Source of the DNA: Acanthamoeba castellanii str. Neff
Taxonomy: Eukaryota; Discosea; Longamoebia; Acanthamoebidae
Length of the DNA: 64,000 nt
Assembly (NCBI RefSeq): GCF_000313135.1
Contig: NW_004457390.1
Coordinates: 238,242-302,241, forward strand
Reading direction: 5' to 3'
Below, piece by piece: positions 23,888 to 34,052 of this stretch. Both the position numbers and the translations under genes were made by a program. The notes under the pieces are model-generated. The model was not told the origin of the DNA, did not search any database, and was given only the letters and a program-made list of their open reading frames with translations. Every line of letters begins with the position of its first letter. Position 1 is the first letter of the stretch.

Positions 23888-25103
23888 ATGGAGAAGCAGG
23901 CGGAGGGAGCACGCAAGGCCTACGAGTACGGCCAAGAGAACAAGATCGACTGGGGCCGTACAGCCTCCGACTACACGAGGTGAGGCAACCTGGCAAGCTG
24001 GGTTCTTTTCTCTCCACCCCCCCCCCGCACGATACTGACGTGGTGGTTCAGGTATCGAGCGGGCTTCCCAGCAGAGCTGTTCGTGCGGCTGGAGCGGTCG
24101 TTTGGCGTCGGCCTGCCCGACCAGCGCGTGCTCGACATCGGCACCGGCACCGGCACCGTCGCCAGGCAAATGCCCACTAGCTCCCTCCCTGCTCTACACG
24201 GGGGCCTCTGAGAGCGCTAACGATGGATCGGTGGCGGTCATGCGGTTGGTTTGGGTTGGTTTGCAGGCAGCTGGCCAAGCGTGGGTGCTCCGTCACGGGG
24301 CTCGATCCTTCGGCGGAGATGATGGAAGGCGCGAAGGCGCTCGACGAGAAGGAGGGCGTGCGCGTCACCTACGTGCAGGGCAAGACCGAAGACACGCAGC
24401 TCCCCACCGCCTCCTTCGAGGTGGTCACCGCCGGCACGTGCTGGCACTGGTTCGACTCGCACAAGGCCTTTGCGGTACGTACTGTCCACAGTAGGGGGGA
24501 GTGGTCCCCTCCCCTGACGTCTCTTTGCTCAACGCGCCCGCGGGCTCCAGGAAGTGGCGCGGCTGCTGGTGGAGGGAGGGCGTCTCGTCATTTGCCACTT
24601 TGATTGGCTGCCGATCAAGGGCAGCATTGCTTGGCGCACCGAGCAGCTCGTTCTCCGGCATAACCCGAGCACGTCACCCCCAGCCCACACATGTGGCTTC
24701 ACTGACCTGCCAACTCCTTCTAACTGTTTCCGTACGCAGAGTGGAACATGAACGGAGGGACGGGCTTCTACCCACAGTGGACCATCGACGCTGCTGAATG
24801 TGGGTTCACCCACATCGAGACCTTTTCGTTCGACGTGAGCGTGCCCTACTCCCACGAGGCTTGGCGGTACTGATGGCTTGCGCCTGCCCCCTCCCTTCCA
24901 TCAGGCCTGATGGCCCATCTCATCTGTGTGTGCGCAGAGGCCGCTTGCGGGCGATGGGTGGCATAGCTGCGGCCCTCACGCCTGATCAGGTCGCCCGCTT
25001 CGACCGCGAGCTGGACGCCCTCCTGCGCGAACACGCTCCCGACGAGCCTCTCTTCATCCCCCATCGCGTGTGGGCGATGATCGCCACGCGACCAGCGAAG
25101 TAG
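23888..25103 (+). CDS. Class I SAM-dependent methyltransferase (UbiE-like)
   Basis: A small-molecule-type methyltransferase of about 270 residues. The N-terminus has DWGRTASDYTRYRAGFPAELF, typical of ubiE/Trm9-like enzymes that begin with a 'YDRYRP' motif. The SAM-binding motif I is RVLDIGTGTGTVARQLAKRG, followed by VTGLDPSAEMMEGAKAL, VQGKTEDTQLPTASFEVVTAG and the HWFDSHKAFAEVARLL segment, then LVICHFDWLP. Seven or so exons. The first-motif intron (24166-24266) begins with GC, not GT: AG/GCAAAT. The substrate cannot be told from sequence. Start 23888 follows an ACC context and fits the family N-terminus. Confidence 0.88.
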
Positions 25104-25238
25104 AAAGGGTGAAACCAAAACAAATAAATATAAATATAAAAATATACATAAATACACTAAATAAATAATTTATGGTTCCTTAGCGACACTGGTCGTCGGG
25201 AGAAAATTCATCAAATCTGAACAACAAGATGCGATCTT
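25104..25238. terminator. Shared AT-rich 3' region of convergent genes
   Basis: 135 bp between two stops, containing AATAAA-type signals on the plus strand (AATAAATATAAATA and CTAAATAAATAA) and TTTATT/TTTATA words that read as A-rich signals on the minus strand. Confidence 0.55.
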
Positions 25239-26168
25239 CTATAGGAAGAGGTCGACGATGGAGTCGATCCAGGCAGCCGTGCTCTTGGCGGCGCTGGATG
25301 TCGGGGCCTTGTAGCAGCCGAGGCCGTTGGGGCGGATGACTTGGCCGGAGGGGCACGGGGCGGTGATGTAGAAGCCGAACGTTTGGCCGGGGTAGAGGGT
25401 GGTGGCGTTGGTGACCGATTCCCAGCCGGCCGTAGCGGTGGCGTTGCAGTACTGCTCGCCGGGGTAGGTAACGCCCTGGCCCTTCAGAACGTCTTGGATG
25501 CCGAAGATGACGCCAACGGAGTCGGACCGCTGGTTGCCCCAGTTGCCGGTGGAGGAACTATCCACCTGGACGAGGAAGTCGCCCGAGGAGAAGATGAAGG
25601 CGGTGGCGTTGCCCAGGCCTTTCTCCGCAGAGAGGCCATAGTAGGGGAGGACGGTGGCCTGCACGACGAGGCACGCCTGTGCCGCCTTCGCCGTGTAGGG
25701 ACACGAGCCGGCGGGGTAGACCTTGTAGGCGACGTTCCCCCCTTCGGACCAATCGTACTGGGACCAGGCGAACGCCAAGCCCTGGTAGAAGGCGAAGTCC
25801 GCCAGCTTGCTCGGGCGGCTGGGGAAGGGGCAGTCGGCGAGTGGGAAGGACGGGTCCTTGGTCTCGTTGCCGTAGATTTCGCCAAAGGCGATGAAGCCCG
25901 CAAAGCTGAGGGTGAAATTGGTAATCTTCTCGCCGTAGAAATCTATGCTGAAGTCGCCGACGTCGATCGCGAGCTTGGTGGGCGTGCCGAAGCCGTCAGT
26001 AGGCTGCATTTCCGTTGCGTTGAAGACCCTGGCGCCAGGCTCGGAGGCGAGGTCAAGGGTTATCTGGGGCGGCGAGTCCGAGGACAGCGTGTAGGAGCCC
26101 GTGGCCGCTTGCGCCGCACATGCGCAGAGGACAAGCCCGAGAAGGGCAAACGAGAGGGTGGTCTTCAT
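25239..26168 (-). CDS. Secreted protein, unknown beta-rich domain
   Basis: A single-exon protein of 309 residues starting at 26168 with a clear signal peptide (MKTTLSFALLGLVLCACAAQA). The mature part is glyco-protein-like with several N-x-S/T sites (NATE, NFTL, NETK, NATA, NATT). It contains ITNFTLSFAGFIAFGEIYGNE, FAWSQYDWSEGGNVAYKV and DSVGVIFGIQDVLKGQG, and six or so cysteines compatible with disulfides. This resembles a beta-sandwich exported domain (NIDO-like spacing) but no confident family was recognised. No membrane anchor is seen at the C-terminus, which ends AAWIDSIVDLFL. Probably secreted or cell-wall associated. Confidence 0.8.
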   Translation of the reverse strand: MKTTLSFALLGLVLCACAAQAATGSYTLSSDSPPQITLDLASEPGARVFNATEMQPTDGFGTPTKLAIDVGDFSIDFYGEKITNFTLSFAGFIAFGEIYGNETKDPSFPLADCPFPSRPSKLADFAFYQGLAFAWSQYDWSEGGNVAYKVYPAGSCPYTAKAAQACLVVQATVLPYYGLSAEKGLGNATAFIFSSGDFLVQVDSSSTGNWGNQRSDSVGVIFGIQDVLKGQGVTYPGEQYCNATATAGWESVTNATTLYPGQTFGFYITAPCPSGQVIRPNGLGCYKAPTSSAAKSTAAWIDSIVDLFL

Positions 26169-26382
26169 GATGAGTAGAGGTAAGGTATGGGACAATGAAT
26201 CGAACGCCCGGGAGCAGATACCCTCGATATTAAACTGTCGGCACAACGCCGTGGTTGGTGGTGGCAAGGACACCCAAGCCACCAACAAGCAACGTCGACC
26301 CCGTTGCTGGGCTTCTTCTTACGTAATCACCGGAGTTCACCGGTGCCAACAACAACTCGCGACTTTATCCACGCGTGTTGGA

Positions 26383-27795
26383 TCAGCACTTGCTGGGGTT
26401 GACGGGCTTGCGCACGAGAAGGGGGACATCGTCGGGTCCGCGCACACTCACGTTGAGGTCTTGCGGGTGGAGAGACAGACATACAGACAGACACACACAG
26501 GCGAGGCTGTTAAGTACGCTGGCCAGGTGACAAGAGCAAAGCAAAGGGTCTCCTACCTCGGACAAAGCCGTCGTGAATGCCGTAGACCCAGCCGTGGACA
26601 TGGGGGAAAACGTTCGCGCTCTTCCTCCTCTCCCACGCGTCCTTAATGATCGAGGTGCGGCACACGTTGTACACTCCTACACACAATTGGGTCAGCGAAT
26701 TAATAGGGGACTGCTTACGGCAGCAGTGTTTTTACCTTCAATGACGTGAAGCTCGGTCATCCTCTTGGCCCTGTCCGCGTCATTAGGAATGCTCTCCAGC
26801 TCCTCTCTGTGGAGCATGTATTCGTCCTTGAGGTTCCTGCAGATAAGAAATGGATGGTCAGAGATCGTACGCCAGCGCGAGTGTGAGCAGTGGCCAGTTT
26901 TGCTTGACGCGGACAATACCTCAGCCAGTTATCCACCATACCAAACTGATTGTTGGTCATGGAGGCAATAACACCTCCACAGCCATAGTGCCCACACACG
27001 ATGACGTGCTTGACCTGACATTATACGTCAGCACGAGCGCCAAAGCGCGCTGAGGGGAGGGGCAAACTGGGCAATACGAGCTACGGTGTAGAGCGGTAAG
27101 TGTACCTGGAGAACATCCACGGCGTACTGCAGCACCGAGAGAAGGTTCATGTCAGTGTGCACGACCGTGTTGGCAATGTTTCTGTGCACAAAGATGGAGC
27201 CTGTGCGCGGTGCGAGTCAGTCGCAGGTGGGTGAGGATGAACGCACGTTTAGACGAAGGGGGGGAGGTGCACTTACCCGGGTCGCTTCCGGTGATGACGT
27301 TGGCAGGGACGCGCGAGTCCGAGCAGCCGATCCAGAGGACTTGCGGGCTCTGGCCGGCAGACAAGCGCTTGAACAGGTCAGGGTCCTTCTCCAGCTGTTG
27401 CGCAACCCATTCTTTGTTGCCGTTGATCAAGTCGTTGTAGGACTCCCTCATACGAAGCCTTTGACGAACAAACAAGCCAGCACGCCTTCAGAACAGGGCG
27501 CTATTGGGGGGGGGGGTTGATTGCACGCACATTTCATCCTTGAGCTTGTCATCTGTGCTGATTGATCGCTGGGGCAGAGTGGTGGCAGTAGCGCATCTGC
27601 AGCGAGAAAGAGCAATTGAGAGATTACTCCTTCAAGCACGCGCAATTCTGCGAAGGGGGCGCACCTGGCGCAAAGGCAGGTGGAAGTGGTGCTGTGAAGG
27701 GGTGAAGAAGCGGCCATACGCGGCAAAACGCTCACACCACCCCTGGCAATCGCGCTGGAGCGGAGGGAGATGGAGGAAGCAAGCCCACGACGCAT
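26383..27795 (-). CDS. Beta-class carbonic anhydrase with mitochondrial-type presequence
   Basis: Reversible hydration of CO2 to bicarbonate, zinc dependent. Eight or so exons on the minus strand. The first exon (from 27795) encodes an Arg/Ser/Ala-rich, acid-poor leader ([20 protein letters not shown]), typical of mitochondrial import. It splices in phase to [22 protein letters not shown] and [20 protein letters not shown]. Catalytic motifs of beta CAs follow: [20 protein letters not shown] (zinc Cys and the Asp-Arg dyad), [23 protein letters not shown] and [10 protein letters not shown] (zinc His and Cys). The C-terminal helices end VNPSKC. All zinc ligands are present, so it should be active. 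Confidence 0.92.
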
Positions 27796-28494
27796 TGTAT
27801 TGTACTGAATCGAGTGTGGACGACGAACTGCCGGAAGCGTAAGAGGGCAGCCGAGCGCGCCGGTCACTGCCACTTGCGGCGAGAGAAGTGTCTGTCTGCA
27901 AAAAAATTCAAGCTATATTCCCGCCAAAAAGCGTGCTGCATGTTTTGCATTTTAATTGATCGCTTTCTGTTCGCGGTGATCACCGGCGCACACTGCGCCG
28001 TGGGTCATCATCTTGGCGTGCGTGTCGATGATTGACTGGGGGAAACGACAGTGTTCGAAGAAGAACGGGCAAAGCGGGCCGTGGGGTGACCAGCACGAAG
28101 TCGACCAAGGCTAAGCCGACTGGTGGATTAAAGCGGCGTTTCGTGCCTGCTTCCCCCAAATGTCAGCTCATATTCCGGGCAGGCCGGATCGCCGCGGTCC
28201 GTGGGCTCCTCCGCCCCGCCACTACCCCGCCATCGGCACTTTTTATGCGGCTGGTGATTGGTGTGGTCGGATACTTAGGAGTGCGTCCGACATTGCCCCG
28301 GCGGAGCTTGCCCTCGCGGACAAACCCGCGCCCGTGCACTCCAGGAACAGGGCGAAGAAGCACCTCCCCCCCCCCCGCACGATTGCTCGCATCGGCGGGC
28401 GGAGCGGCGTTGTCTGGCATTGTGCCGCTTTTCTTGGCAAAGGCGCGCGTCACGCGAGAGCACTTGGCCAAACTCGACCAGAAACAACACGCTG
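27796..28494. other. Divergent promoter region
   Basis: A 699-bp region between carbonic anhydrase (-) and the first Zn2Cys6 gene (+). It includes a poly-C run near 28367-28377 and several open but family-less frames. No gene supported. Confidence 0.45.
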
Positions 28495-30982
28495 ATGGAG
28501 CAGTGGAATAAGGCCTGCTTGCCTTGCCGGCTGGTGCACACCACATGCGATGGGTACGCAACCTAACTCAACTTAGATAAGTTATCTCTCCCACGTGCCA
28601 GCAAAACAACAAAAAATTCAAAACAAATAAGAATCAAAAAGAGAGCTACAACATACGTTGGCTGGCCCCAGGCCACTTCATGGCCTACGTTAGCCCACCA
28701 GACGCTGCTCCTGGTCCTTGGGAACTCTGGCCCTCAATTTTCATTGGTGGTCGTTCCTGCGGGCAAAAAGTGGGCTCATCTCTCCATCACCGCGTCGTCA
28801 TTCCAGGAAGAGGCCGTGCAGGCGGTGTGTCAAGCTGGGCAAACCCTCTACATGCATCAACGTTGAAAAGAAGAGAAGGGGCCGTCCGCCGAAGAACAGG
28901 CCCGCCACCGTAGCAGCTTCCAACCCTGCGACGGTTGCCTCGACGGCCCAGCGGCCACAAAAGAACCTGGGCGGCAACTGGGAGAATGCGGCGACTCAGA
29001 GGGCGATGCGGCCGAGGAAGCAACCAGCCCATCCCTACCACGACGACAGCTACGGCGAGAGAAGGAGCAGCAACCGAAGGAGAGTCAGCGTCAGAAGGGC
29101 CGACACAGAGGCGTTCTCTCCATCTTCATCGTCAGACGAAGAAGAGGACGACGACGACGAAGACGACAGCAAAGATGACGACGACTACCGAGACTACAGG
29201 AGTAGTGTAGTGGCGGGAAAGAAGAGGAAGATGCCGCTGCCGCCAGAGACCACCACCGTACCCGCTGTCCCCGACACCACCTCGGACACCATCACGAAGC
29301 GGCCACGAGCTGAGCCACAAGAGCAACCCCCTGCACATTCCGGTACCTCCCACCACCATCCACATTGCCTGGTGGTGACCGTTGACGCTCACCACCAGCG
29401 GTCGGTGAGCAGGACCCGTCTCGCCCGAGGCTTCGCACGAGGGCTGTGTGGACGACGAGCAGCTGCCGCTGCTTCTCGATCCGGTCTACTCGTGGATCGA
29501 CGACCTCGACCCGATTGGCGTTGCCACCACTGACTCCGACGCATTCCTCGCATTCCCTGTTGTTGACGCCCCCTTCGCCATGATCTCGCAGCCACGGCCT
29601 CTGCCTTCATCCCTCAACGCAGCGTCGCCACCGCCGCCGCAGCCGCCACTCCCGCTCTCTCTCCCAACTCAACAGCCACAGCAACCACCCATCCCGCTGG
29701 TGAGCTGCGATGACGCCTACCCACCACTCCCATCGCCGTCATTCGAGTTTCGTGATGGCTTCGATCACGAGTACGACGGCTTCGATGCCGAAGATGGGCA
29801 CGACCACGATCACGATCACGATTGCACATGCTCATCTCCTCACTCCTCTTCGTCGTCGCTCTCCGGCGATGCGGCCGACGCGCAGCTGGTGAAGAGCCTG
29901 TTCGGCATGATGACCGATCAGGTGGGCGAGCTCAAGAAGGCCAACGAGGACCTGCGCGAATCGATCGACACGATCTGGCAGACCTTTAACGAGAGGATGG
30001 ACCGCGGGGAGAAGAGGGTCAGCGAGCTCAGCCATCTCGTGTCGACACGGCTCGAGCCCGCGGGCAACTGGGGGGCCGCTTTCACCCCGCCCTCGTCGTC
30101 GCTTGCCGACGAGCCAGCGCCCAGCCAGAACCACCCACGGCCGGAGCTCTTCCGTGAGCTCCCCTTCCTGCTCGACTGGGCCGACGACATTGACTTCGCC
30201 AATCCCGATGGGTTCGTGATCGATGATTTGAGGTGCGCCACTCATTCACTTCTTCTGCGTGCTCTCGTGTGGCGATGGGCAGGCCAGTCGCTTACTCTCG
30301 CCTCTTTCGTCATGCAGCAAGCCGTTTATCGTGCGCAGGCTGTTTGAACCCACGCAAGACGCGGTACGTGCATCCCCTGTTCCTGGGCTTCATCACCACG
30401 GCTGAGACTGACTACCCTCACCCCACAGGCCCAGTCTCTTCCCGTCAGCATCTACGCCAGCCCTGCCTTCTGTAGCTTTGTACGGACCGCTCCGGTAAGG
30501 CATCCCCTCATGTGTGTGTGTCAAACGAATTGAAAGCTTGGCCTTGCGCGGGTTGTCTCACCGATTGTTTCCTCCGCGTCTAGCATGAGATCGTGGGCAC
30601 GCTGTGCTACAAGGCCCAGGATGAGCCGCTGCGTTGGTTCCTCGCCAAGAAGTGCCCGCGACCCGTCGGCGATCTCTGCTTCCTCCCTCTGGTGCGGCCG
30701 ATCGGTGGGCGCATGGTACAGAGCCTCACCAAGAACCAGCTCTTTTACGACCGCAACGGCATCGTACGTTCCCTCGCTCCTTCCATCAGTGACCGAGACT
30801 TCCGCTACTCACCACCGACGGTACAGGCCAAGTTGTGGATCCTGGTGGTGGAGCGGTTCGTCGGACCCATGGAGGAGCCCGCTGCGCTATCTGTCTCAGC
30901 GTCCTGCCCGCAACCGCGCGAGGAGACCTGCGAAGGGCAGCATCGGAAGGCGGAGCAGAGCACGAACGCCAAGGTCTCCTAG
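28495..30982 (+). CDS. Zn2Cys6 regulator with PAS-like C-terminal domain (paralog 1)
   Basis: Exon 1 (28495-28553) encodes MEQWNKACLPCRLVHTTCDG and splices across a 253-bp intron to KRPCRRCVKLGKPSTC at 28807. Together they give the six-cysteine binuclear zinc cluster C-x2-C-x6-C...C-x2-C-x6-C of fungal transcription factors, followed by the basic AT-hook-like KKRRGRPPKN. A long acidic Ser/Asp region, a Pro/Gln region and a coiled coil follow (QVGELKKANEDLRESIDTIWQTFNERM). The C-terminal region has RELPFLLDWADDIDF, PFIVRRLFEPTQDA and a PAS-like VSIYASPAFC...HEIVG. An intron at 29343-29412 resolves an apparent frame change. Probable nuclear DNA-binding regulator; target genes unknown. Tandem with a paralog at 31415. 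Confidence 0.82.
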
Positions 30983-31414
30983 ACCCAAATGTCATCGAGA
31001 TGCAACACCCTTGACTTCCACCCCTTCTTGTAAGTATACTCGATCTGTCCTGTACACAAATACATACTTTAATATTTGCCAAAGTCCGGTCTCCAACAAC
31101 GCATCGTATTCCAACATAGTGTGTGATCACACTATTCCTCCTGGACGATGTAATTGGCGGAGAGAGTGAATTTCAACGAAAGCGAAATGTTCCGAAAATC
31201 CGCCACTCGGAAACGTGGCCCAAGGGTGGGCTGCCAATGCGGGGCTCACGGAAGGAGAGAGATCCGCTGCCCGCAGAAACAGCGGGAAGGAAGAGGTGCG
31301 GGTCGCCGACGCGTTCTCTTTTTCTTTTCAACTGACTAACAACAACGAGCCTGACGAGACGCTCAGGCCGAGAGCGTTCTTTCCCTTTGTGCCACCTGAC
31401 TCTGAGAACACGCA
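30983..31414. other. Spacer between tandem paralogs
   Basis: A 432-bp intergenic region holding the 3' end of paralog 1 and the promoter of paralog 2. No gene seen. Confidence 0.5.
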
Positions 31415-33741
31415 ATGGACGGTTCTGGAATGACTGAATGGAACAAGGCCTGCCTGCCGTGCCGCCTTGTTCATGCCACATGCAATGGGTGCGCATGCTA
31501 CCCTCCTTGTCCTTCTCCTCTTCCCCCCCCCCCAAACCTGCACTTCACAATTCGTGCCGGTGGTGTGTGTTGTGTTCCCGCGGCCACTCGCGGCCTGACA
31601 CGATTCCACGTTTCTCACGTTTGTTGTTTGTACGCCGGCGTACAGGGAGCGGCCGTGTAAACGATGCAATGCGTTGGGACGGCCGGACCATTGCGTCAAC
31701 GTGGAAAGGAAGAAGCGGGGGCGGCCCCGAAAAAACCCCATTGAAGGCGAAGAGCTCCTCGAGAAGCGCGCACGTATCAATGAAGGTGAGCTCCTACTCT
31801 CTGTCCCTTCTCCCTTCTTCTTCTTCATCTTCTTTGTGTTTCGAAAGCTCACTTCACGTTGCCCGCGTGCGTTGAGCAGAACACCCGACGAGAACAGATG
31901 GTGATGGCGGAGCCCACAGCGGCAACACGGCGACGTTTCATCCCTCGTTCCCCAGCATTCCACTCCAGCAGCAGGCCTATCACTCGCTGTTCCCTCAATC
32001 GTCGTCTCCTTCAGACTCGCCTCACTCGTCTCCTTTGTCTTCCTCCTCGTCCGCTTCTTCCTCTTCTCCCCTCGACGTGGAGCACCACATCGAGTCTGCT
32101 GGCTTCGCTGCCGCGAGACGCCACCAACACAACAACAGCAACAGCAGCCGGCATCACAGCCACCACAGCCATCACCGAAACCACAGCAGCGGCAGCGGCA
32201 GCAGCCGGCACGCGCACAGTGACAGGCGCAGCAGAGAGAACGATGGCGAGGAAGAGTCTACGAACGTCAGCATGCTGATCGACGAGATGCGGGAGTTGCG
32301 GAAGGAGAACAGAGTGCTTAACGAGAAGCTGGCCTTCTTCTGCGAGAAGGTCGACCGCCGGCTCTCGTCAAGCGAGCGCAAGATCGATTCGCTGTCGACC
32401 ACGCTCACGACGGCCACCACACCGTTCATCTCCCCGTGGTCCTCGTCTCCTCCCTCTTTCTCGGCCTCCCCGCTCTACATCCGCAAGGAGATCCTCAAGG
32501 ACCTCCCGTTTCTTCTCGACTACGACATCATCTCCGAGCAGGTGCCATTTCTCATCGATGACCTTCGGTACGCGACTCTGGGGTTCAACTATGTTGTTTC
32601 CTGTATGGCACTTCTTGCTCACCGGCTGTTATCCGGGACTGTCAACAGGAAAGCGTTCATCGTGAGAAGGATCTTTGATCCAACCCCGGAGGAGGACCTC
32701 ACGGTGCCGGTGACCACCTACGCCAACCCGGCTTGCTGCGCTCTTCTGGGCACCCTCCTGGTATGGATCTCTCTTCGTGTGTGAGCGTCTCGGGGTTCGG
32801 CAGTTGCAATTACTGACACGCGCACGATGTTGTTTGTTATGTAGCACGAGCTGGTGGGCGCCCCATGCTGGTTCGCATTGGAGCAGCCGATCAGGGCCTA
32901 CCTGACTGCGAAATCCGACAAGCCCGTTGGCGACATCTTCCTCAACGCCGTCACGCGCAAGGGCAACCGCAAGCGCCTTCTCAGACTCTTCTCCCGCAAC
33001 CAGGTCTTCTACAACGCCAAAGGAAATGTACGTCGCAACCCAGCCGCCACGAAGCAATTCCACCATCTTTATCAATATCACAGTGCACTGATTGATCTCT
33101 TTTTCGTGGCGCAGGCCAAGTGGTGGATCTCCATCATTGACAAGACCGAGGAACTGCCTCCGACCGCGCAGCCGGACAGCAACAAGATCGCCCTCATTCT
33201 TAACCGTAATCGGCGCGGCGGTGCCACTCTCAGCCTGGTGCCGAAGGACGGAGATTCTGACGACGACGACGGCGCCGAGAACACCACAACCGCGGTGTCC
33301 ACGTCCCCGTCATCATCGGCGAGCTCCCCTTCCTCGTCATCTACCATGCCAGCCTCTACCATCACCACGATATCGTCTCTCTCCAACACCCCGCCTGCCT
33401 TGTCGTCGTCTGCTCGCACGATCGCAACGCCGTCTTCCTTCGCCGCCACGACCAACTTCTTCAACCCGGCATGTGCCACCTTCTCTTCGCCTTTCATCTC
33501 CACCTCATCTCTCGCTCCCGCACCCTCGCCCTCGTCCTCCTTCTCGAGCCTGCTCTACACCTCCGGTCTGCCGGGCCTCATAGGAGCGCCGATCGGCGAG
33601 CTCTCCGACTTCGCCGGCAGCATAGCCGGCGGTGGCACTCGCGCAAACACAGGCGGCGAGCGCAACGAACCCTTGGACCAGGAGCTGCAGGAGTTGTGGG
33701 CTCTCCTCGCTCCGAGTGAGCGGGAACCAACTCCCATGTGA
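31415..33741 (+). CDS. Zn2Cys6 regulator with PAS-like C-terminal domain (paralog 2)
   Basis: Same architecture and intron phase as the neighbour at 28495. Exon 1 encodes MDGSGMTEWNKACLPCRLVH with HATCNG at its end. After a phase-2 intron comes ERPCKRCNALGRPDHCVNVE, then KKRGRPRKNP. Next is a Ser/His-rich linker, a coiled coil (LIDEMRELRKENRVLNEKLAFFCEKVDRRL), KDLPFLLDYDIISEQVPFLIDDLR, KAFIVRRIFDPTPEEDL and a PAS-like TYANPACCALLGTLLHELVG, and a Ser/Thr-rich tail ending EREPTPM. All six zinc cysteines are present. The conserved block shared by both paralogs outside the zinc cluster suggests ligand sensing or dimerisation. Roughly 600 residues; exon edges in the middle are approximate. Confidence 0.82.
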
Positions 33742-34052
33742 TCATGTACAGCCGACATTCACCGTGTCAAGTCCACGCAAGTGTAACAAGAACCACAAAA
33801 GAAGTGTACATCAAGAGTGCCCCCAGCCCACGGTCCGCTCGTACCGGCAGGAGCGAGTTTAGTGAACGGGGAGCGAAAAGAAAATTGAAGAATGCCAGGC
33901 ATTTCAGAAGAAAGCCAGCAACGACGAGCAGGAAAAAGAGAGACAAGCAGGTCACGCCCCAAGGCCGAGTGCAGCTGCATTAGCCATTAGGTCGTCTTTT
34001 TGATCGACTTAGGGGGGCGTTGAGGCGCAGCGGAAGGCAAGGGCTGTGAGAG
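33742..34052. other. Intergenic spacer
   Basis: 311 bp between the Zn2Cys6 paralog 2 stop and the giant USP start. A-rich; no gene or clear TATA box seen. Confidence 0.5.

Noticed and set aside
28032..28511. 159-codon plus frame upstream of Zn2Cys6 paralog 1
   Set aside because: Overlaps exon 1 in another frame; composition Arg/Pro/Ala like GC-rich noncoding DNA, no motif.
29330..29450. Frameshift/pseudogene in Zn2Cys6 paralog 1
   Set aside because: A 70-bp GT-AG intron (29343-29412) restores the frame, so the gene looks intact.
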